A stretch of DNA of 64,000 bases, taken from positions 62,001 through 126,000 of the forward strand of contig NZ_MCAS01000017.1 of NCBI RefSeq assembly GCF_003610895.1, in the 5' to 3' direction. This DNA is from Paraburkholderia fungorum. GTDB lineage: Bacteria; Pseudomonadota; Gammaproteobacteria; Burkholderiales; Burkholderiaceae. Position 1 is the first letter of the stretch. Every line of letters starts with the position of its first letter. Below the pieces are notes generated by a model. That model worked only from the letters and a program-made list of their open reading frames with translations. It was not told where the DNA came from and did no database searches. A program made the translations under genes and the position numbers. Below are positions 17,599 through 26,653 of this stretch, piece by piece.

Positions 17599-18297
17599 AT
17601 GCTCACACACAGGCGTTGGGAATCATTGGATAAGGGAAATCTTGGCTGGCTGCGCGCGAAACACCATTTCGCGGTCAGCGCCGACGGCAATCCCGCGCAC
17701 GCCGCATTGGGCCCCCTGATCGTCTGGAACGACGACGAGATCGCCATTGGCAGCGGTTTCCCCATGCACGGTCACCGTGACATGGAAATCATCACCTATG
17801 TACGCCAGGGCCTGCTCGGACACCGGGACACTTTGGGATCCGAAGGAACGATCCACACGGGCGACGTCCAGGTCATGAGCGCCGGCACGGGCATCCGCCA
17901 CGCCGAATTCAACCGCGGAGAAGTGCCGCTCAAGCTTTACCAGATCTGGCTCCTGCCGCGCAAAGCTGGCGGTGAACCCGCATGGGGTACCAAGCCGTTT
18001 CCGAAAAGCGACCGCTCCGGGCGTTTCGTCGTCCTTGCGAGTGGGTTCGACGGCGATGAAGGTGCGCTTCCTATTCGTGCCAATGCGCGTGTACTGGGCG
18101 CAATGCTGAAGGCCGGCGAAAGCGTTCGACACGAGCTGGATTCGGCGCGCCACACCTACCTCGTCGTGGCCTCAGGACGCATCGAAGTGAACGGCGAGCC
18201 GGTTGGGCCGCTGGACGGCGTCGCAATTACGAAGCTCGCTGCAATGCAGATTTCCGCTCTTGAAGATTCCGAGCTGGTGATGGTGGACGCCGGCTAA
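17599..18297 (+). CDS. pirin family protein (YhaK-like)
   Basis: A 232-residue bicupin of the pirin family. The N-terminal cupin carries the metal-binding pattern GFPMHGHRDMEIITY and later GIRHAEFN, as in YhaK and quercetinase-like pirins. It starts behind GGCGGAG. Pirins of this type are cytoplasmic redox- or electrophile-responsive proteins, some with quercetin 2,3-dioxygenase activity. It is first in a run with DoxX and a second pirin, divergent from a LysR gene. Confidence 0.9.
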   Translation: MLTHRRWESLDKGNLGWLRAKHHFAVSADGNPAHAALGPLIVWNDDEIAIGSGFPMHGHRDMEIITYVRQGLLGHRDTLGSEGTIHTGDVQVMSAGTGIRHAEFNRGEVPLKLYQIWLLPRKAGGEPAWGTKPFPKSDRSGRFVVLASGFDGDEGALPIRANARVLGAMLKAGESVRHELDSARHTYLVVASGRIEVNGEPVGPLDGVAITKLAAMQISALEDSELVMVDAG

Positions 18298-18345
18298 CTC
18301 CCTTTCTTGTCATCCACCTCCGTAATTTCATTTCTGGAGATTGTC

Positions 18346-18768
18346 ATGGAACGTTTTAAATTTCTTCCGTTGTTGGGCCGCATTCTGATTGGTGCGCCGT
18401 TTGTCATGAGCGGGCTGGGCAAGCTCGCAGCATATGGAGCGACGGTTGGCTACATCGCGGCCATGGGGCTGCCCGTTCCGCCACTTGCGTTCGTTCTTGC
18501 CGTACTGACCGAGTTGGGTGGTGGTCTGCTGCTGATCTCGGGCTACCGGGCTCGCGCCGTGTCGCTGGGCATGGCGGTGTTCTGTGTGGTCACGGCAATG
18601 TTCTTCCACCACAACTTCGCCGATCAAAACCAGATGATTCACTTCCTCAAGAACGTGATGATGGCTGGCGGCCTCCTGCAAATCACCTGGTTCGGTGCCG
18701 GCGCTTTCAGCCTGGACGCACTTTCGGGTCGGGTCGCTTTGCGTGTTTCGCCCCTGAAGGCGGGCTAA
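18346..18768 (+). CDS. DoxX family membrane protein
   Basis: The ATG at 18346 follows TCTGGAGATTG, giving 140 residues with four hydrophobic segments. It starts with the family pattern LLGRILIGAPFVMSGLGKL and ends with LSLDAL-like residues. DoxX proteins are small inner-membrane proteins linked to redox stress. It lies 48 bp after the first pirin and before the second, and is probably co-transcribed. Confidence 0.88.
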   Translation: MERFKFLPLLGRILIGAPFVMSGLGKLAAYGATVGYIAAMGLPVPPLAFVLAVLTELGGGLLLISGYRARAVSLGMAVFCVVTAMFFHHNFADQNQMIHFLKNVMMAGGLLQITWFGAGAFSLDALSGRVALRVSPLKAG

Positions 18769-18866
18769 ACGATGGACTCGTCGAGGTGATTGCTTGCCCG
18801 ATACGGCAGGCGATCATCTCGTTCTGATGTTTCTCTGTTGTCGCTGTATCAGTGGGAGTCAACACC

Positions 18867-19787
18867 ATGTCTTTCGAAACAATCCCGTCGAGCGCCCCAT
18901 CGCAACGCTACGCAGAAGATGGCGCATTGCCCGATATGCCAGCTAGTGCCCCACCCTCTGCGCCACGGCGGGCCGGGAGAGCAATCGTCACGCGGACCGC
19001 GGGTCGGCAACACGGCCCTGTGAAACGTCTCGTCAGCCCGTCCGACCTTGGAGAGGTGCTGAAACCTTTTGTCTTTCTCGACTATTTCGACAGCACGGTG
19101 GAAGCCGGCATGCGCTTTTCCATGCATCCTCATTCCGGGCTCGCCACGACAACCGTGCTGCTGGAAGGTGAGGTCGACTACGAAGACACGACGGGTGCCT
19201 CTGGCATCATGCCGGCCGGCAGCGTCGAGTGGATGAATGCGGGTAAAGGTGTGTGGCATGACGGTCAGGCCAGAGGCGATGGGCCGGTGCGCGGCTATCA
19301 GCTGTGGGTCGCGTTGCCGCCTGAGCTCGAACTGGGCGCAGCCTTTAGCCAGTATTTGTCTGTGAGCGAAGTCCCTCAGACCGGTCCAGCCCGTATTATC
19401 CTGGGCCGTTATGAAAACGCCGCTAGCCCGGTTCCGTCACCCGCAGGCATCAACTATCTGCTCGTGCGGCTTTCGGCTGGCGAGCAGTGGCAGTACACGC
19501 CGCCGGCCGGCCACAACGTCGCCTGGCTCGGCATTCAACGCGGCGTGCTGCGCATCGCCGGTGAATCGATCGCCAACGAGCTGGTCGTGTTTGACGAATC
19601 CGAAAACGTTCTGGCGTTCACAGCCGAAGAAGATTCGGAATTCGTCCTTGGTTCCGCGGTTGCCCATCCGCACGATCTCGTGCTTGGCTATTACTCGGTA
19701 CATACGTCAGCAGAAGCGTTGCGTGCAGGGGAAGCCCGGATCGTGGAGATTGGGGCACAGCTGCGCCGCCGTGGCCGCATTGGATGA
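18867..19787 (+). CDS. pirin family protein (second)
   Basis: The start is ATG 18867 with GGGAG eight bases upstream; a GTG at 18852 is a weaker alternative. The 306-residue protein has the pirin metal pattern MHPHSGLATTTVLLEG and a C-terminal pirin domain ending in a PHDLVLGYYSVH segment. It is longer than the 232-residue pirin upstream and not a simple duplicate. Its role is probably similar: oxidative or electrophile response. Confidence 0.9.
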   Translation: MSFETIPSSAPSQRYAEDGALPDMPASAPPSAPRRAGRAIVTRTAGRQHGPVKRLVSPSDLGEVLKPFVFLDYFDSTVEAGMRFSMHPHSGLATTTVLLEGEVDYEDTTGASGIMPAGSVEWMNAGKGVWHDGQARGDGPVRGYQLWVALPPELELGAAFSQYLSVSEVPQTGPARIILGRYENAASPVPSPAGINYLLVRLSAGEQWQYTPPAGHNVAWLGIQRGVLRIAGESIANELVVFDESENVLAFTAEEDSEFVLGSAVAHPHDLVLGYYSVHTSAEALRAGEARIVEIGAQLRRRGRIG

Positions 19788-19837
19788 TTTCGCAAAACGG
19801 CTTCGGCACGATACGAACACGCTATCGGGAAACTCTC

Positions 19838-20035
19838 ATGCACAACGTCCAGGTTGGTCACGCAGCCATTCCGGCGATCGGGTTCGGCACTTACGGAATG
19901 AGTGCCGCCGAGATCTATCGAATGATTCCCGCGGCCCTTCATGCCGGTTTCCGTCATATCGACACCGCGCAAATCTAGACAGGCAGCCGCATTGTCGATC
20001 CCCCCGGACTCGCCCCGCTATGGGACGGTAATTGA
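19838..20035 (+). pseudogene. aldo/keto reductase remnant with internal deletion and amber codon
   Basis: The first 46 codons encode a typical AKR N-terminus (IPAIGFGTYG, then GFRHIDTAQI) and stop at TAG (19976-19978), exactly where Tyr of the family's QIYGNE would be. Continuing in the same frame gives GSRIVDPPGLAPLWDGN and TGA, a typical AKR C-terminus. About 200 central residues, including the catalytic Lys and His, are missing. The simplest explanation is an in-frame deletion whose junction created the TAG. It cannot encode an active enzyme. Confidence 0.8.
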
Positions 20036-20061
20036 AGCGGCTGGAAACGAGCTCATCCTCT

Positions 20062-21366
20062 TCACTCCTGAATGGATTCCGCGTCGATGATCGTGGGCCC
20101 CTCCTGGGCGGCATTCAACTCAATTGCAAGCTTCTCGCGATCAAGACTGCCTTCCCAGGCCGACACGACGATCGTCGCCACGCCGTTGCCGACGATGTTG
20201 GTGAGCGCCCGGCACTCGGACATGAAGCGGTCGATGCCGAGGATCAGCACCATCGCGCTAACGGGCACGGTCGGAACCGCGGAGAGGCTCGCGGCCAGCG
20301 TGATGAAGCCCGCGCCCGTCACGCCGGTCGAGCCTTTCGACGTCAGCATCGTCACCAGCAACAACGTGATTTCCTGTGCGATCGTGAGATGCGTATTGGT
20401 GGCCTGCGCGAGGAACAACACGGCTAGCGTCATGTAGATGTTGGTGCCGTCGAGATTGAACGAGTAGCCCGTCGGTACAACGAGCCCGACAATGCCGCGC
20501 GGACAGCCCAGCCGTTCGAGTTTGTCCATCAGTTGCGGCAACGCGGCCTCCGAGGTCGACGTGCCAAGCACGATCAGCAGTTCATCGCGGATATAGGCGA
20601 GAAAGCGCCAGAGGCTGAAGCCGCACAGTCGCGCGATGAGCCCGAGCACGATCGCGACGAACAGGAACGAGGTCAGATAGAACGTACCGATCAGCTTGAG
20701 CATCGGCAGCAGCGACGCGATGCCGTAGCGGCCGATCGTGAACGCCATCGCGCCGAACGCGCCGATGGGCGCGAGACTCGTGATCATGCGCACAATGCGG
20801 AAGAACGCCTTCGACAGGGACTCGATCAGCCCCGTCACGGGCGCGGCCGTCTCGCCCATCAGCGCGAGCGCGGTACCGAACAGCATCGCGATGAGCAGCA
20901 CGGGCAGGATGTCGCCTTGCACGAGTGCGCCGAGGAAGGTTTCGGGCACCACGTGCATGATGAAACCGACGATGCCGTCACCATGCGTAGCCTGCTGCGC
21001 ATAGCTGGCCACGGCGCTGGCGTCGAGCGTCGCCGGATCGACATTGAATCCCTTGCCGGGCGCGAGCACTCGTGCGGCGAGTAAGCCGATCGCCAGTGCG
21101 AACGTCGACGCGACTTCGAAATACAGCAGCGCCTTGCCGCCGACGCGCCCAACCTTCTTCATGTCCTGCATCCCCGCGATACCGGTGACGACGGTGCAGA
21201 AGATCACCGGGCCGATAATCATGCGCACGAGTTTGATGAACAGATCGCCGAGCGGTTTGAACGCGATTGCTGCGTGCGGCGCAAAGTGACCGAGCACCAC
21301 GCCCGCGGCGATGGCGAACAGCACCTGTACGTACAGAATGGTGTAGAAAGGTTTGCGGTGGCTCAT
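20062..21366 (-). CDS. dicarboxylate/cation symporter, DctA/GltP family
   Basis: The start is ATG 21366 behind GGGAGGCATC, giving 434 residues. It shows DAACS-family features: multiple membrane segments, the serine-rich reentrant loop SKGSTGVTGAG, and the transmembrane motif GYSFNLDGTNIYM. DctA takes up succinate, fumarate and malate, and some homologues take up other small carboxylates. It is last in a minus-strand cluster after leuD-like and leuC-like genes and a haloacetate dehalogenase, separated by 250 bp with a hairpin. A link to that pathway is plausible but not proved. Confidence 0.9.
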   Translation of the reverse strand: MSHRKPFYTILYVQVLFAIAAGVVLGHFAPHAAIAFKPLGDLFIKLVRMIIGPVIFCTVVTGIAGMQDMKKVGRVGGKALLYFEVASTFALAIGLLAARVLAPGKGFNVDPATLDASAVASYAQQATHGDGIVGFIMHVVPETFLGALVQGDILPVLLIAMLFGTALALMGETAAPVTGLIESLSKAFFRIVRMITSLAPIGAFGAMAFTIGRYGIASLLPMLKLIGTFYLTSFLFVAIVLGLIARLCGFSLWRFLAYIRDELLIVLGTSTSEAALPQLMDKLERLGCPRGIVGLVVPTGYSFNLDGTNIYMTLAVLFLAQATNTHLTIAQEITLLLVTMLTSKGSTGVTGAGFITLAASLSAVPTVPVSAMVLILGIDRFMSECRALTNIVGNGVATIVVSAWEGSLDREKLAIELNAAQEGPTIIDAESIQE

Positions 21367-21376
21367 GATGCCTCCC

Positions 21377-21490
21377 GCGAACGATAGTGGGCGTGGGGGT
21401 GGTTCATGATGCCTCCCGCAGGGCCGCCCCAAGGGAGGCATCGGCCCCCTTGGGGGGCAGCGAACGATAGTGAGTGTGGGGGTGGTTCAT
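21377..21490. repeat. 31-bp direct repeat in the dctA leader
   Basis: Two copies of a 31-bp sequence beginning GCGAACGATAGTG and ending GTGGTTCAT lie at 21377-21407 and 21460-21490 and differ at two positions. The short sequence CATGATGCCTCCCGC, which carries the dctA start and ribosome-binding site, is also duplicated (from 21364 and from 21405). This looks like a local duplication of the dctA translation-start region. Confidence 0.7.
21423..21458 (-). terminator. GC-rich hairpin between leuD-like gene and dctA
   Basis: GCCGCCCCAAGGG pairs with CCCTTGGGGGGC (12 base pairs, one bulged G) around an 11-base loop. It sits in the leader of the transporter gene, between the direct repeats. It could be an intergenic terminator or an mRNA-stability element; no strong U-tract follows on either strand. 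Confidence 0.45.
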
Positions 21491-21616
21491 TAGTCTCCTC
21501 CGTTTTTTTCGGGGCAAAGCGAGTCCGCTCCCTTCTCTTTTCGGAAGGGAATCGGAATATCAGATGGAATCAGGGGCAGCCGACGCGCTTCGCATGACAG
21601 CGCGACGGCCTGGCGG

Positions 21617-22231
21617 TCATATCACCTGTGCCCAGGGATGTCGCGCGAAGTGCTCGCGTTCGAACGCTTCGATGTCGGCAACGCAAGCCAGGGTGAGATC
21701 GACGGTGTCCATACCTTCGATCACCATGCGTTTGTGCCGCGCACCGATGGGATACGCGAACTGCTGTCCCGATGCGGACGTCACCGTCTGCCGCTCCAGA
21801 TCGATCGAGAGCTCAGTGCCAGGCGCCTCGATCGCGTCGCGTAACAGCGTGTCGATCACCGCGCGCTCCAGTTGCACGAGCAGCAGCCTGTTGTTCATCG
21901 CGTTCGAATAGAAAATCTCCGCGAAGCTCGGCGCGATCACGACCTGAAAGCCATACTGCTGCAAGCCCCACACCGCATGTTCGCGACTCGATCCGCAGCC
22001 GAAGTTGGCGCCGCCAATCAGGATGCGCGCATTCGCGTAGCCGGGCTGGTTAAGCACGCAGTCGGCGCGCGGCGCACCGTGTTCGTCGAAACGCAGGTCG
22101 TAGAGCAGTCCATCCGCAAGACCGGCCTTGTCGATAATGCGCAGAAACTGCTTGGGCATGATCTGGTCGGTATCGAGGTTGTCGATCGGCAGCGGCACAG
22201 CGCTGCCTTCGATACTCATCAGTCGCGTCAT
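21617..22231 (-). CDS. LeuD-like hydro-lyase small subunit
   Basis: A 204-residue protein with the LeuD pattern: NLDTDQIMPKQFL near the N-terminus, then GANFGCGSSREHAVWGL and FAEIFYSNAMNNRLL. It would form the swivelling small subunit of an aconitase-superfamily isomerase together with the adjacent large subunit, whose stop it overlaps by four bases. No leuB or leuA lies beside it. That argues for a paralogue with a catabolic substrate rather than the leucine-biosynthesis enzyme. Confidence 0.88.
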   Translation of the reverse strand: MTRLMSIEGSAVPLPIDNLDTDQIMPKQFLRIIDKAGLADGLLYDLRFDEHGAPRADCVLNQPGYANARILIGGANFGCGSSREHAVWGLQQYGFQVVIAPSFAEIFYSNAMNNRLLLVQLERAVIDTLLRDAIEAPGTELSIDLERQTVTSASGQQFAYPIGARHKRMVIEGMDTVDLTLACVADIEAFEREHFARHPWAQVI

Positions 22232-23646
22232 GGTGTTTGTGCCTCCAGAGTGCGGACGTCGGTGATGCAGCCGGTCAGTGCAGCCGCAGCCGCCATCGCC
22301 GGACTCATCAGATGCGTGCGGCCGCCGCGCCCCTGGCGGCCTTCGAAATTGCGGTTCGTCGTCGAAGCGCAGCGTTCACCGGCTTCGAGCACGTCGTCGT
22401 TCATCGCGAGGCACATCGAGCAACCCGGCTCCCGCCATTCGAAACCCGCGTCGATCAGCGTCTGCGCGATGCCCTCCTGTTCGGCGACGCGGCGCACGCT
22501 TCCCGAACCCGGCACCACCATGGCGCGCACGCCGCTAGCGACATGCTTGCCTCGCACGAGGGTGGCGACCGTGCGCAAATCCTCGATACGCCCGTTGGTG
22601 CACGAGCCGATGAACACGCGGTCGATGCGCATGCCCGCCAGCGGCTGATGCGCGGACAGCCCCATGTAATCGAGCGCGCGGCGCAGCGATGCCGCGGCTT
22701 CGGGTGTCGATTGCATGGATTCGCCGGGAATGGGCTGATCGATCGCGACGGCCTGGTCGGGACTCGTTCCCCAGGTGACGAACGGTGCGATGTCGTGCGC
22801 GTCGAAACTGTACTCGGCGTCGAAACTGGCATCGGCGTCGGAGTACAGGTCGCGCCAGTCGTCGAGTGCGTCCTGCCAGCGCGCTTCGTCGAGCGAGGGC
22901 GCATGGGCGCGCACGTAGTCGAAGCTCGTCTGGTCGGGCGCGATCAGCGCGGCGCGCGCGCCCGCTTCGACGGTCATGTTGCATAAGGTCATGCGCGCCT
23001 CGGCGGAAAGCGACGCAATGGTCGACCCGCCGAACTCGACCGCATAGCCACGCGCGCCCTGGGCGCCGATACGGCTGATGAGCCAGATGACCAGATCCTT
23101 CGACGACGTGCCGTACGGCAGCGCGCCGTCGATCGTGATGCGCATGGTCAGCGCCACCCGGTAGACGAGCGTTTGCGTCGCCAGCACATGCTCGACTTCC
23201 GAGGTGCCGATACCGAAGCCCAGCGCGCCGAGCGCGCCATACGTCGTGGTGTGGCTGTCGCCGCACAGCACGACCATGCCCGGTCGGATCAGTCCGAGTT
23301 CCGGCGCGACGATGTGCTCGATGCCCTGCAGCGGGTCGTTCGCAGCGAACAGCCGGATGCCCGCGCGCTCGCAGTTGCGTGCAAGGTTTTGTGCCTGCAG
23401 CAACGACGCGGCGTCGCGAATCACACGCGGCGACTCGGCGTGCGTAGGAATGATATGGCTCACGACAGCCATCTGCTGACGCGGCCGGCGTACCGTCCGC
23501 CCGCGCGCGTCGAGCGCGCTGAAGGCTTGTGGACTGGTGTACTCGTTCATCAGATGGAGATCGACGTACAGCAGCACGTTCTGTTCGTCGATTCGCGACA
23601 CGAGGTGCGAATCGACGAGCTTCTGATAGAGGGTTCGTTTCGACAT
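22228..23646 (-). CDS. LeuC-like [4Fe-4S] hydro-lyase large subunit
   Basis: I chose the ATG at 23646 (472 residues, MSKRTLYQKL) because an AGGA lies eight bases upstream; an ATG at 23655 is possible. The cluster-ligand cysteines appear in GSCTNGR and CSMCLAMNDD, and the CGDSHT motif is intact. The family's DHN-V-T motif near residue 62 is changed to SHIIPTH, suggesting altered substrate handling. With the LeuD-like subunit it should isomerise or hydrate a small di- or tri-carboxylate. Its gene starts 56 bp after the dehalogenase stop. Confidence 0.88.
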   Translation of the reverse strand: MSKRTLYQKLVDSHLVSRIDEQNVLLYVDLHLMNEYTSPQAFSALDARGRTVRRPRQQMAVVSHIIPTHAESPRVIRDAASLLQAQNLARNCERAGIRLFAANDPLQGIEHIVAPELGLIRPGMVVLCGDSHTTTYGALGALGFGIGTSEVEHVLATQTLVYRVALTMRITIDGALPYGTSSKDLVIWLISRIGAQGARGYAVEFGGSTIASLSAEARMTLCNMTVEAGARAALIAPDQTSFDYVRAHAPSLDEARWQDALDDWRDLYSDADASFDAEYSFDAHDIAPFVTWGTSPDQAVAIDQPIPGESMQSTPEAAASLRRALDYMGLSAHQPLAGMRIDRVFIGSCTNGRIEDLRTVATLVRGKHVASGVRAMVVPGSGSVRRVAEQEGIAQTLIDAGFEWREPGCSMCLAMNDDVLEAGERCASTTNRNFEGRQGRGGRTHLMSPAMAAAAALTGCITDVRTLEAQTP

Positions 23647-23702
23647 GACGTTCATCCTGAGGCCGGTTAAGTCCAGTTGCGCCCGATTGCGAGCCAGCGT
23701 GC

Positions 23703-24596
23703 TCAGGCCGTGACGGCTCGCGCTGTGAGGAAGGGCAGCACGCGCTCCAGCAGAAGCTGGGGGGCTTCTTCGGCGATGTAGTGGCCACACGGCAGTGCTT
23801 CGCCTTGCACGTGTGGCGCATAGCGGCGCCATTCGGCGAGCGGCTCGAAGCATTCCTCGATGACGCCGTCTGCGCCCCACAACGCCATGAACGGGCAGCC
23901 GATCTGCTGTTGCGCATTCAGCGTTGCGCGGTCGTGCTCGAGATCGATCGTCGCGCTCGCGCGGTAGTCCTCACAGATGCCGTGCGCGGTGCCGGGGTCG
24001 GACAGACAGCGCAGATACTCCGCGTAAGCCGCTGCGGTGAACGGCGCAAGACCTGCGCTGCGCGCGCCCATCGTCTGCTTGAGGTACAGGTCCGGATCCG
24101 CGCGGATCAGCGTTTCCGGGAACGGCGCGGGTCGTATCAGCATGAACCAGTGCCAGTAGGCGCGTGCAAATTGGAACGAGGTTTTCTCATACATCGCGAG
24201 GGTCGGCGCGACGTCGAGCGTAACGAGGCGCGTCACGACGTCCGGGTGATCGAGCGCCAAGCGTGCGGCGACGCGCCCGCCCCGGTCGTGGCCGATCACC
24301 GCGAACGATGCGAAGCCAAGGCTGCGCATGAGTTCGACCTGGTCGAGCGCCATGCGGCGCTTCGAGTAGCTGGAATGGTCGGCGGCGCCCTGCGGCTTGC
24401 TGCTGTCGCCGTAGCCGCGCAGATCGGCGGCAATCACGGTGAAGTGTTCGGCCAGTGCGGGCGCGACCTTGTGCCAGATCGCGTGCGTTTGCGGATGGCC
24501 GTGCAACAGCAAAAGCGCGGGGCCGCTCCCGCCCTTCACCGCGTGAATCCTGACGCCGTCGACGTGTGCCGACGCATTCGTGAAACCTTCAAACAT
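23703..24596 (-). CDS. haloacetate (fluoroacetate) dehalogenase, alpha/beta hydrolase
   Basis: The ATG at 24596 follows GGGAGGCAACT and gives 297 residues. Every functional residue of the Burkholderia FA1 fluoroacetate dehalogenase is present at nearly the same number: nucleophile Asp104, carboxylate-binding Arg105 and Arg108 (GHDRGGR), Asp128, halide pocket His149-Trp150 (AYWHW) with Tyr211, and His272. The enzyme would convert a haloacetate to glycolate and halide in the cytoplasm. It leads a minus-strand cluster with LeuC/LeuD-like and DctA-like genes and diverges from a LysR gene. True C-F activity is likely but cannot be proved from sequence. Confidence 0.88.
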   Translation of the reverse strand: MFEGFTNASAHVDGVRIHAVKGGSGPALLLLHGHPQTHAIWHKVAPALAEHFTVIAADLRGYGDSSKPQGAADHSSYSKRRMALDQVELMRSLGFASFAVIGHDRGGRVAARLALDHPDVVTRLVTLDVAPTLAMYEKTSFQFARAYWHWFMLIRPAPFPETLIRADPDLYLKQTMGARSAGLAPFTAAAYAEYLRCLSDPGTAHGICEDYRASATIDLEHDRATLNAQQQIGCPFMALWGADGVIEECFEPLAEWRRYAPHVQGEALPCGHYIAEEAPQLLLERVLPFLTARAVTA

Positions 24597-24712
24597 AGTT
24601 GCCTCCCGACGTTGCTTGAAGTCTAATTGATGACTTAATCGATTGGGTTTCCTCAAAAGCAATCCGGTCGTAACTTTTAGGAATGAATTAAGCGACGTGA
24701 AGGAGTGACGTA

Positions 24713-25612
24713 ATGGACGGCTTCTCAGACCTGAACCTGTTCACGCTAGTGGCGCGGCATCGCAATCTTGCCGCCGCGGCGCGCGAGCTCGGTGTCACGC
24801 CGCCCGCCGTCAGCAAGCGGCTCGCGCAACTGGAGCGGCGTCTCGGCGTGCGGCTGATGAACCGCACGACGCGGCGTCTCTCCCTCACGCCGGAGGGCGA
24901 GCTCTACCTCTCGAACGGCTCGCGCATCCTCGACGAACTGTCGGAACTGGAACAACTCGTGACGCGCAGCCGGGCCGAACCGACTGGCCTGCTGCGCGTG
25001 AATGCGTCGTTCGGGTTTGGGCGGGCGCGCATTGCCCCGGCGGTATCGGATTTCGTCGCGCGCTTTCCCGCGATGAAAATCCAGCTGCATTTGACCGACC
25101 GGCCAATGAGCCTGCAGGAAGAAGGCTTCGATGTCGGCATCCGCTTCGGCGAGGTGCCCGACGCGCGCATCAATGCGCGTTTGCTGCTGAAGAACCGGCG
25201 CATCGTGTGCGCTTCGCCGGCTTATCTCGCGCGGCATGGCAAGCCATCCGTGCCGCACGATCTGACTCGTCATGCGTGCATCGTGCTGCGCGAGAACGAC
25301 TCGGCGTACGGCACATGGCACTTCTCGCGCGGCAAGCGTGCGGAAACGGTCAAGGTCGACGGCTCGTTATCGAGCAATGACGGTGGCACGGTGCTTCACT
25401 GGGCACTTGAAGGGCGCGGCATTGTCGTGCGCTCCCAGTGGGAGATCGATGGATATCTCGCGCGCGGAGAACTCGTGTCCTTGCTGGACGATTGGGCGCT
25501 GCCGGACGCCGATATCCACGCGATCTATCTGGAGCGGAACCAGCTCTCGGTGAAGCTCAGGACATTCGTCGACTTTCTGGGTAGCTATCTTCAAACGCAA
25601 TCCCGGCGCTAG
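24713..25612 (+). CDS. LysR-family transcriptional regulator (dehalogenase operon)
   Basis: A 299-residue LysR protein with a standard N-terminal helix-turn-helix (NLAAAARELGVTPPAVSKRL) and substrate-binding domain. The start follows GAAGGAGTGACGTA. It diverges from the dehalogenase across 116 bp that include the palindrome AATCGATT (24637-24644), so it is the likely regulator of that operon and of itself. Confidence 0.92.
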   Translation: MDGFSDLNLFTLVARHRNLAAAARELGVTPPAVSKRLAQLERRLGVRLMNRTTRRLSLTPEGELYLSNGSRILDELSELEQLVTRSRAEPTGLLRVNASFGFGRARIAPAVSDFVARFPAMKIQLHLTDRPMSLQEEGFDVGIRFGEVPDARINARLLLKNRRIVCASPAYLARHGKPSVPHDLTRHACIVLRENDSAYGTWHFSRGKRAETVKVDGSLSSNDGGTVLHWALEGRGIVVRSQWEIDGYLARGELVSLLDDWALPDADIHAIYLERNQLSVKLRTFVDFLGSYLQTQSRR

Positions 25613-25654
25613 AATCGGGCACACCCCATCAACAATCTCAGGAGACACAGCCCC

Positions 25655-26653
25655 ATGAATGATCAGCCGTTCGGCCGCTCCCGTCGTGATTTCATGCGTA
25701 TCGCCGTTACAGCAGGCACCACCGCGGCGCTGCCGTGGATGCAGGACGCCCAGGCGCAGTCACCGGCCAACGCCGCAAGCACGGCGCCCGCAGCGGGTCA
25801 TTCGGCAAAGGGCACGCAGCTGATCCTGCTCGGCACCAAGGGAGGCCCGACGCCGTCCGACCTGCGCGCGGCGCCGGCAAACGTGCTGGTGGTCGACGGT
25901 CAGCCGTACGTGGTCGATTGCGGCAACGGCGTCGCGCTGCAGTTGACCAAGGCCGGCATCAAGCTGCCGGGCATCCGTGACATCTTCCTGACGCACCATC
26001 ATTCGGATCACAACGCCGACCTCGGCAACCTCGTGTTCCTCGCCTGGGCCACCGGCCTGCGCACGCCCGTCAATCTGTACGGGCCGCCGCGCATGACAAA
26101 GATGATCGACGACTTTGTCGACATGAACGCGATCGACCTCGACGTGCGAATGCGCGAAGAAGGCCGCCCGCCGTTCCGGCCGCTCATCAACATCCATGAA
26201 TTCGACGGCCCGCGCCTCGTGATGGAAGACGACCGCGTACGCGTCACCTCGACCCTGGTCGATCACTACACGATCAAGCCGGCATTCGCTTACCGCTTCG
26301 AGACACGCGACCGCACCGTGGTCTTTTCCGGCGACACGACCTACTATCCGGCGCTCGCCGAGTTCGCGAAAGGCGCCGATGTGCTCGTGCATGAAGTGAT
26401 GTACCTGCCCGCGCTCGAAAAGCTGATGAAGACCGTCGACAACGCGCCGACGCTGCTCGACCACCTGATGAAGAGTCACACCTCCACGGAACAGGTCGGC
26501 AGAATCGCCGCGGCGGCGGGCGTCAAGACGCTGGTGCTGAGCCATTTCGTGCCGGGCGGCGACCCCGCGATCACCGACGAGATGTGGGCCGCGGATGCGC
26601 GCAAGCATTTCGACGGGCAGATCATCGTCGGAAAAGACTTGCAGGTTATCTGA
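25655..26653 (+). CDS. periplasmic MBL-fold metallo-hydrolase with Tat signal
   Basis: A 332-residue precursor. The N-terminus has a twin-arginine motif (SRRDFMR, Arg10-Arg11), a hydrophobic stretch and an AQA cleavage site near residue 35, so folded export is expected. The metallo-beta-lactamase metal motif H114-x-H116-x-D118-H119 is intact, with later His and Asp ligands in SGDTTYY and VLSHF. The layout resembles RNase Z/arylsulfatase-like MBL hydrolases. Its stop abuts the CobW start. Substrate unknown. Confidence 0.88.
   Translation: MNDQPFGRSRRDFMRIAVTAGTTAALPWMQDAQAQSPANAASTAPAAGHSAKGTQLILLGTKGGPTPSDLRAAPANVLVVDGQPYVVDCGNGVALQLTKAGIKLPGIRDIFLTHHHSDHNADLGNLVFLAWATGLRTPVNLYGPPRMTKMIDDFVDMNAIDLDVRMREEGRPPFRPLINIHEFDGPRLVMEDDRVRVTSTLVDHYTIKPAFAYRFETRDRTVVFSGDTTYYPALAEFAKGADVLVHEVMYLPALEKLMKTVDNAPTLLDHLMKSHTSTEQVGRIAAAAGVKTLVLSHFVPGGDPAITDEMWAADARKHFDGQIIVGKDLQVI

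Noticed and set aside
19976..19978. TAG readthrough in the aldo/keto reductase fragment
   Set aside because: The central catalytic region is absent, so readthrough would not give a working enzyme.
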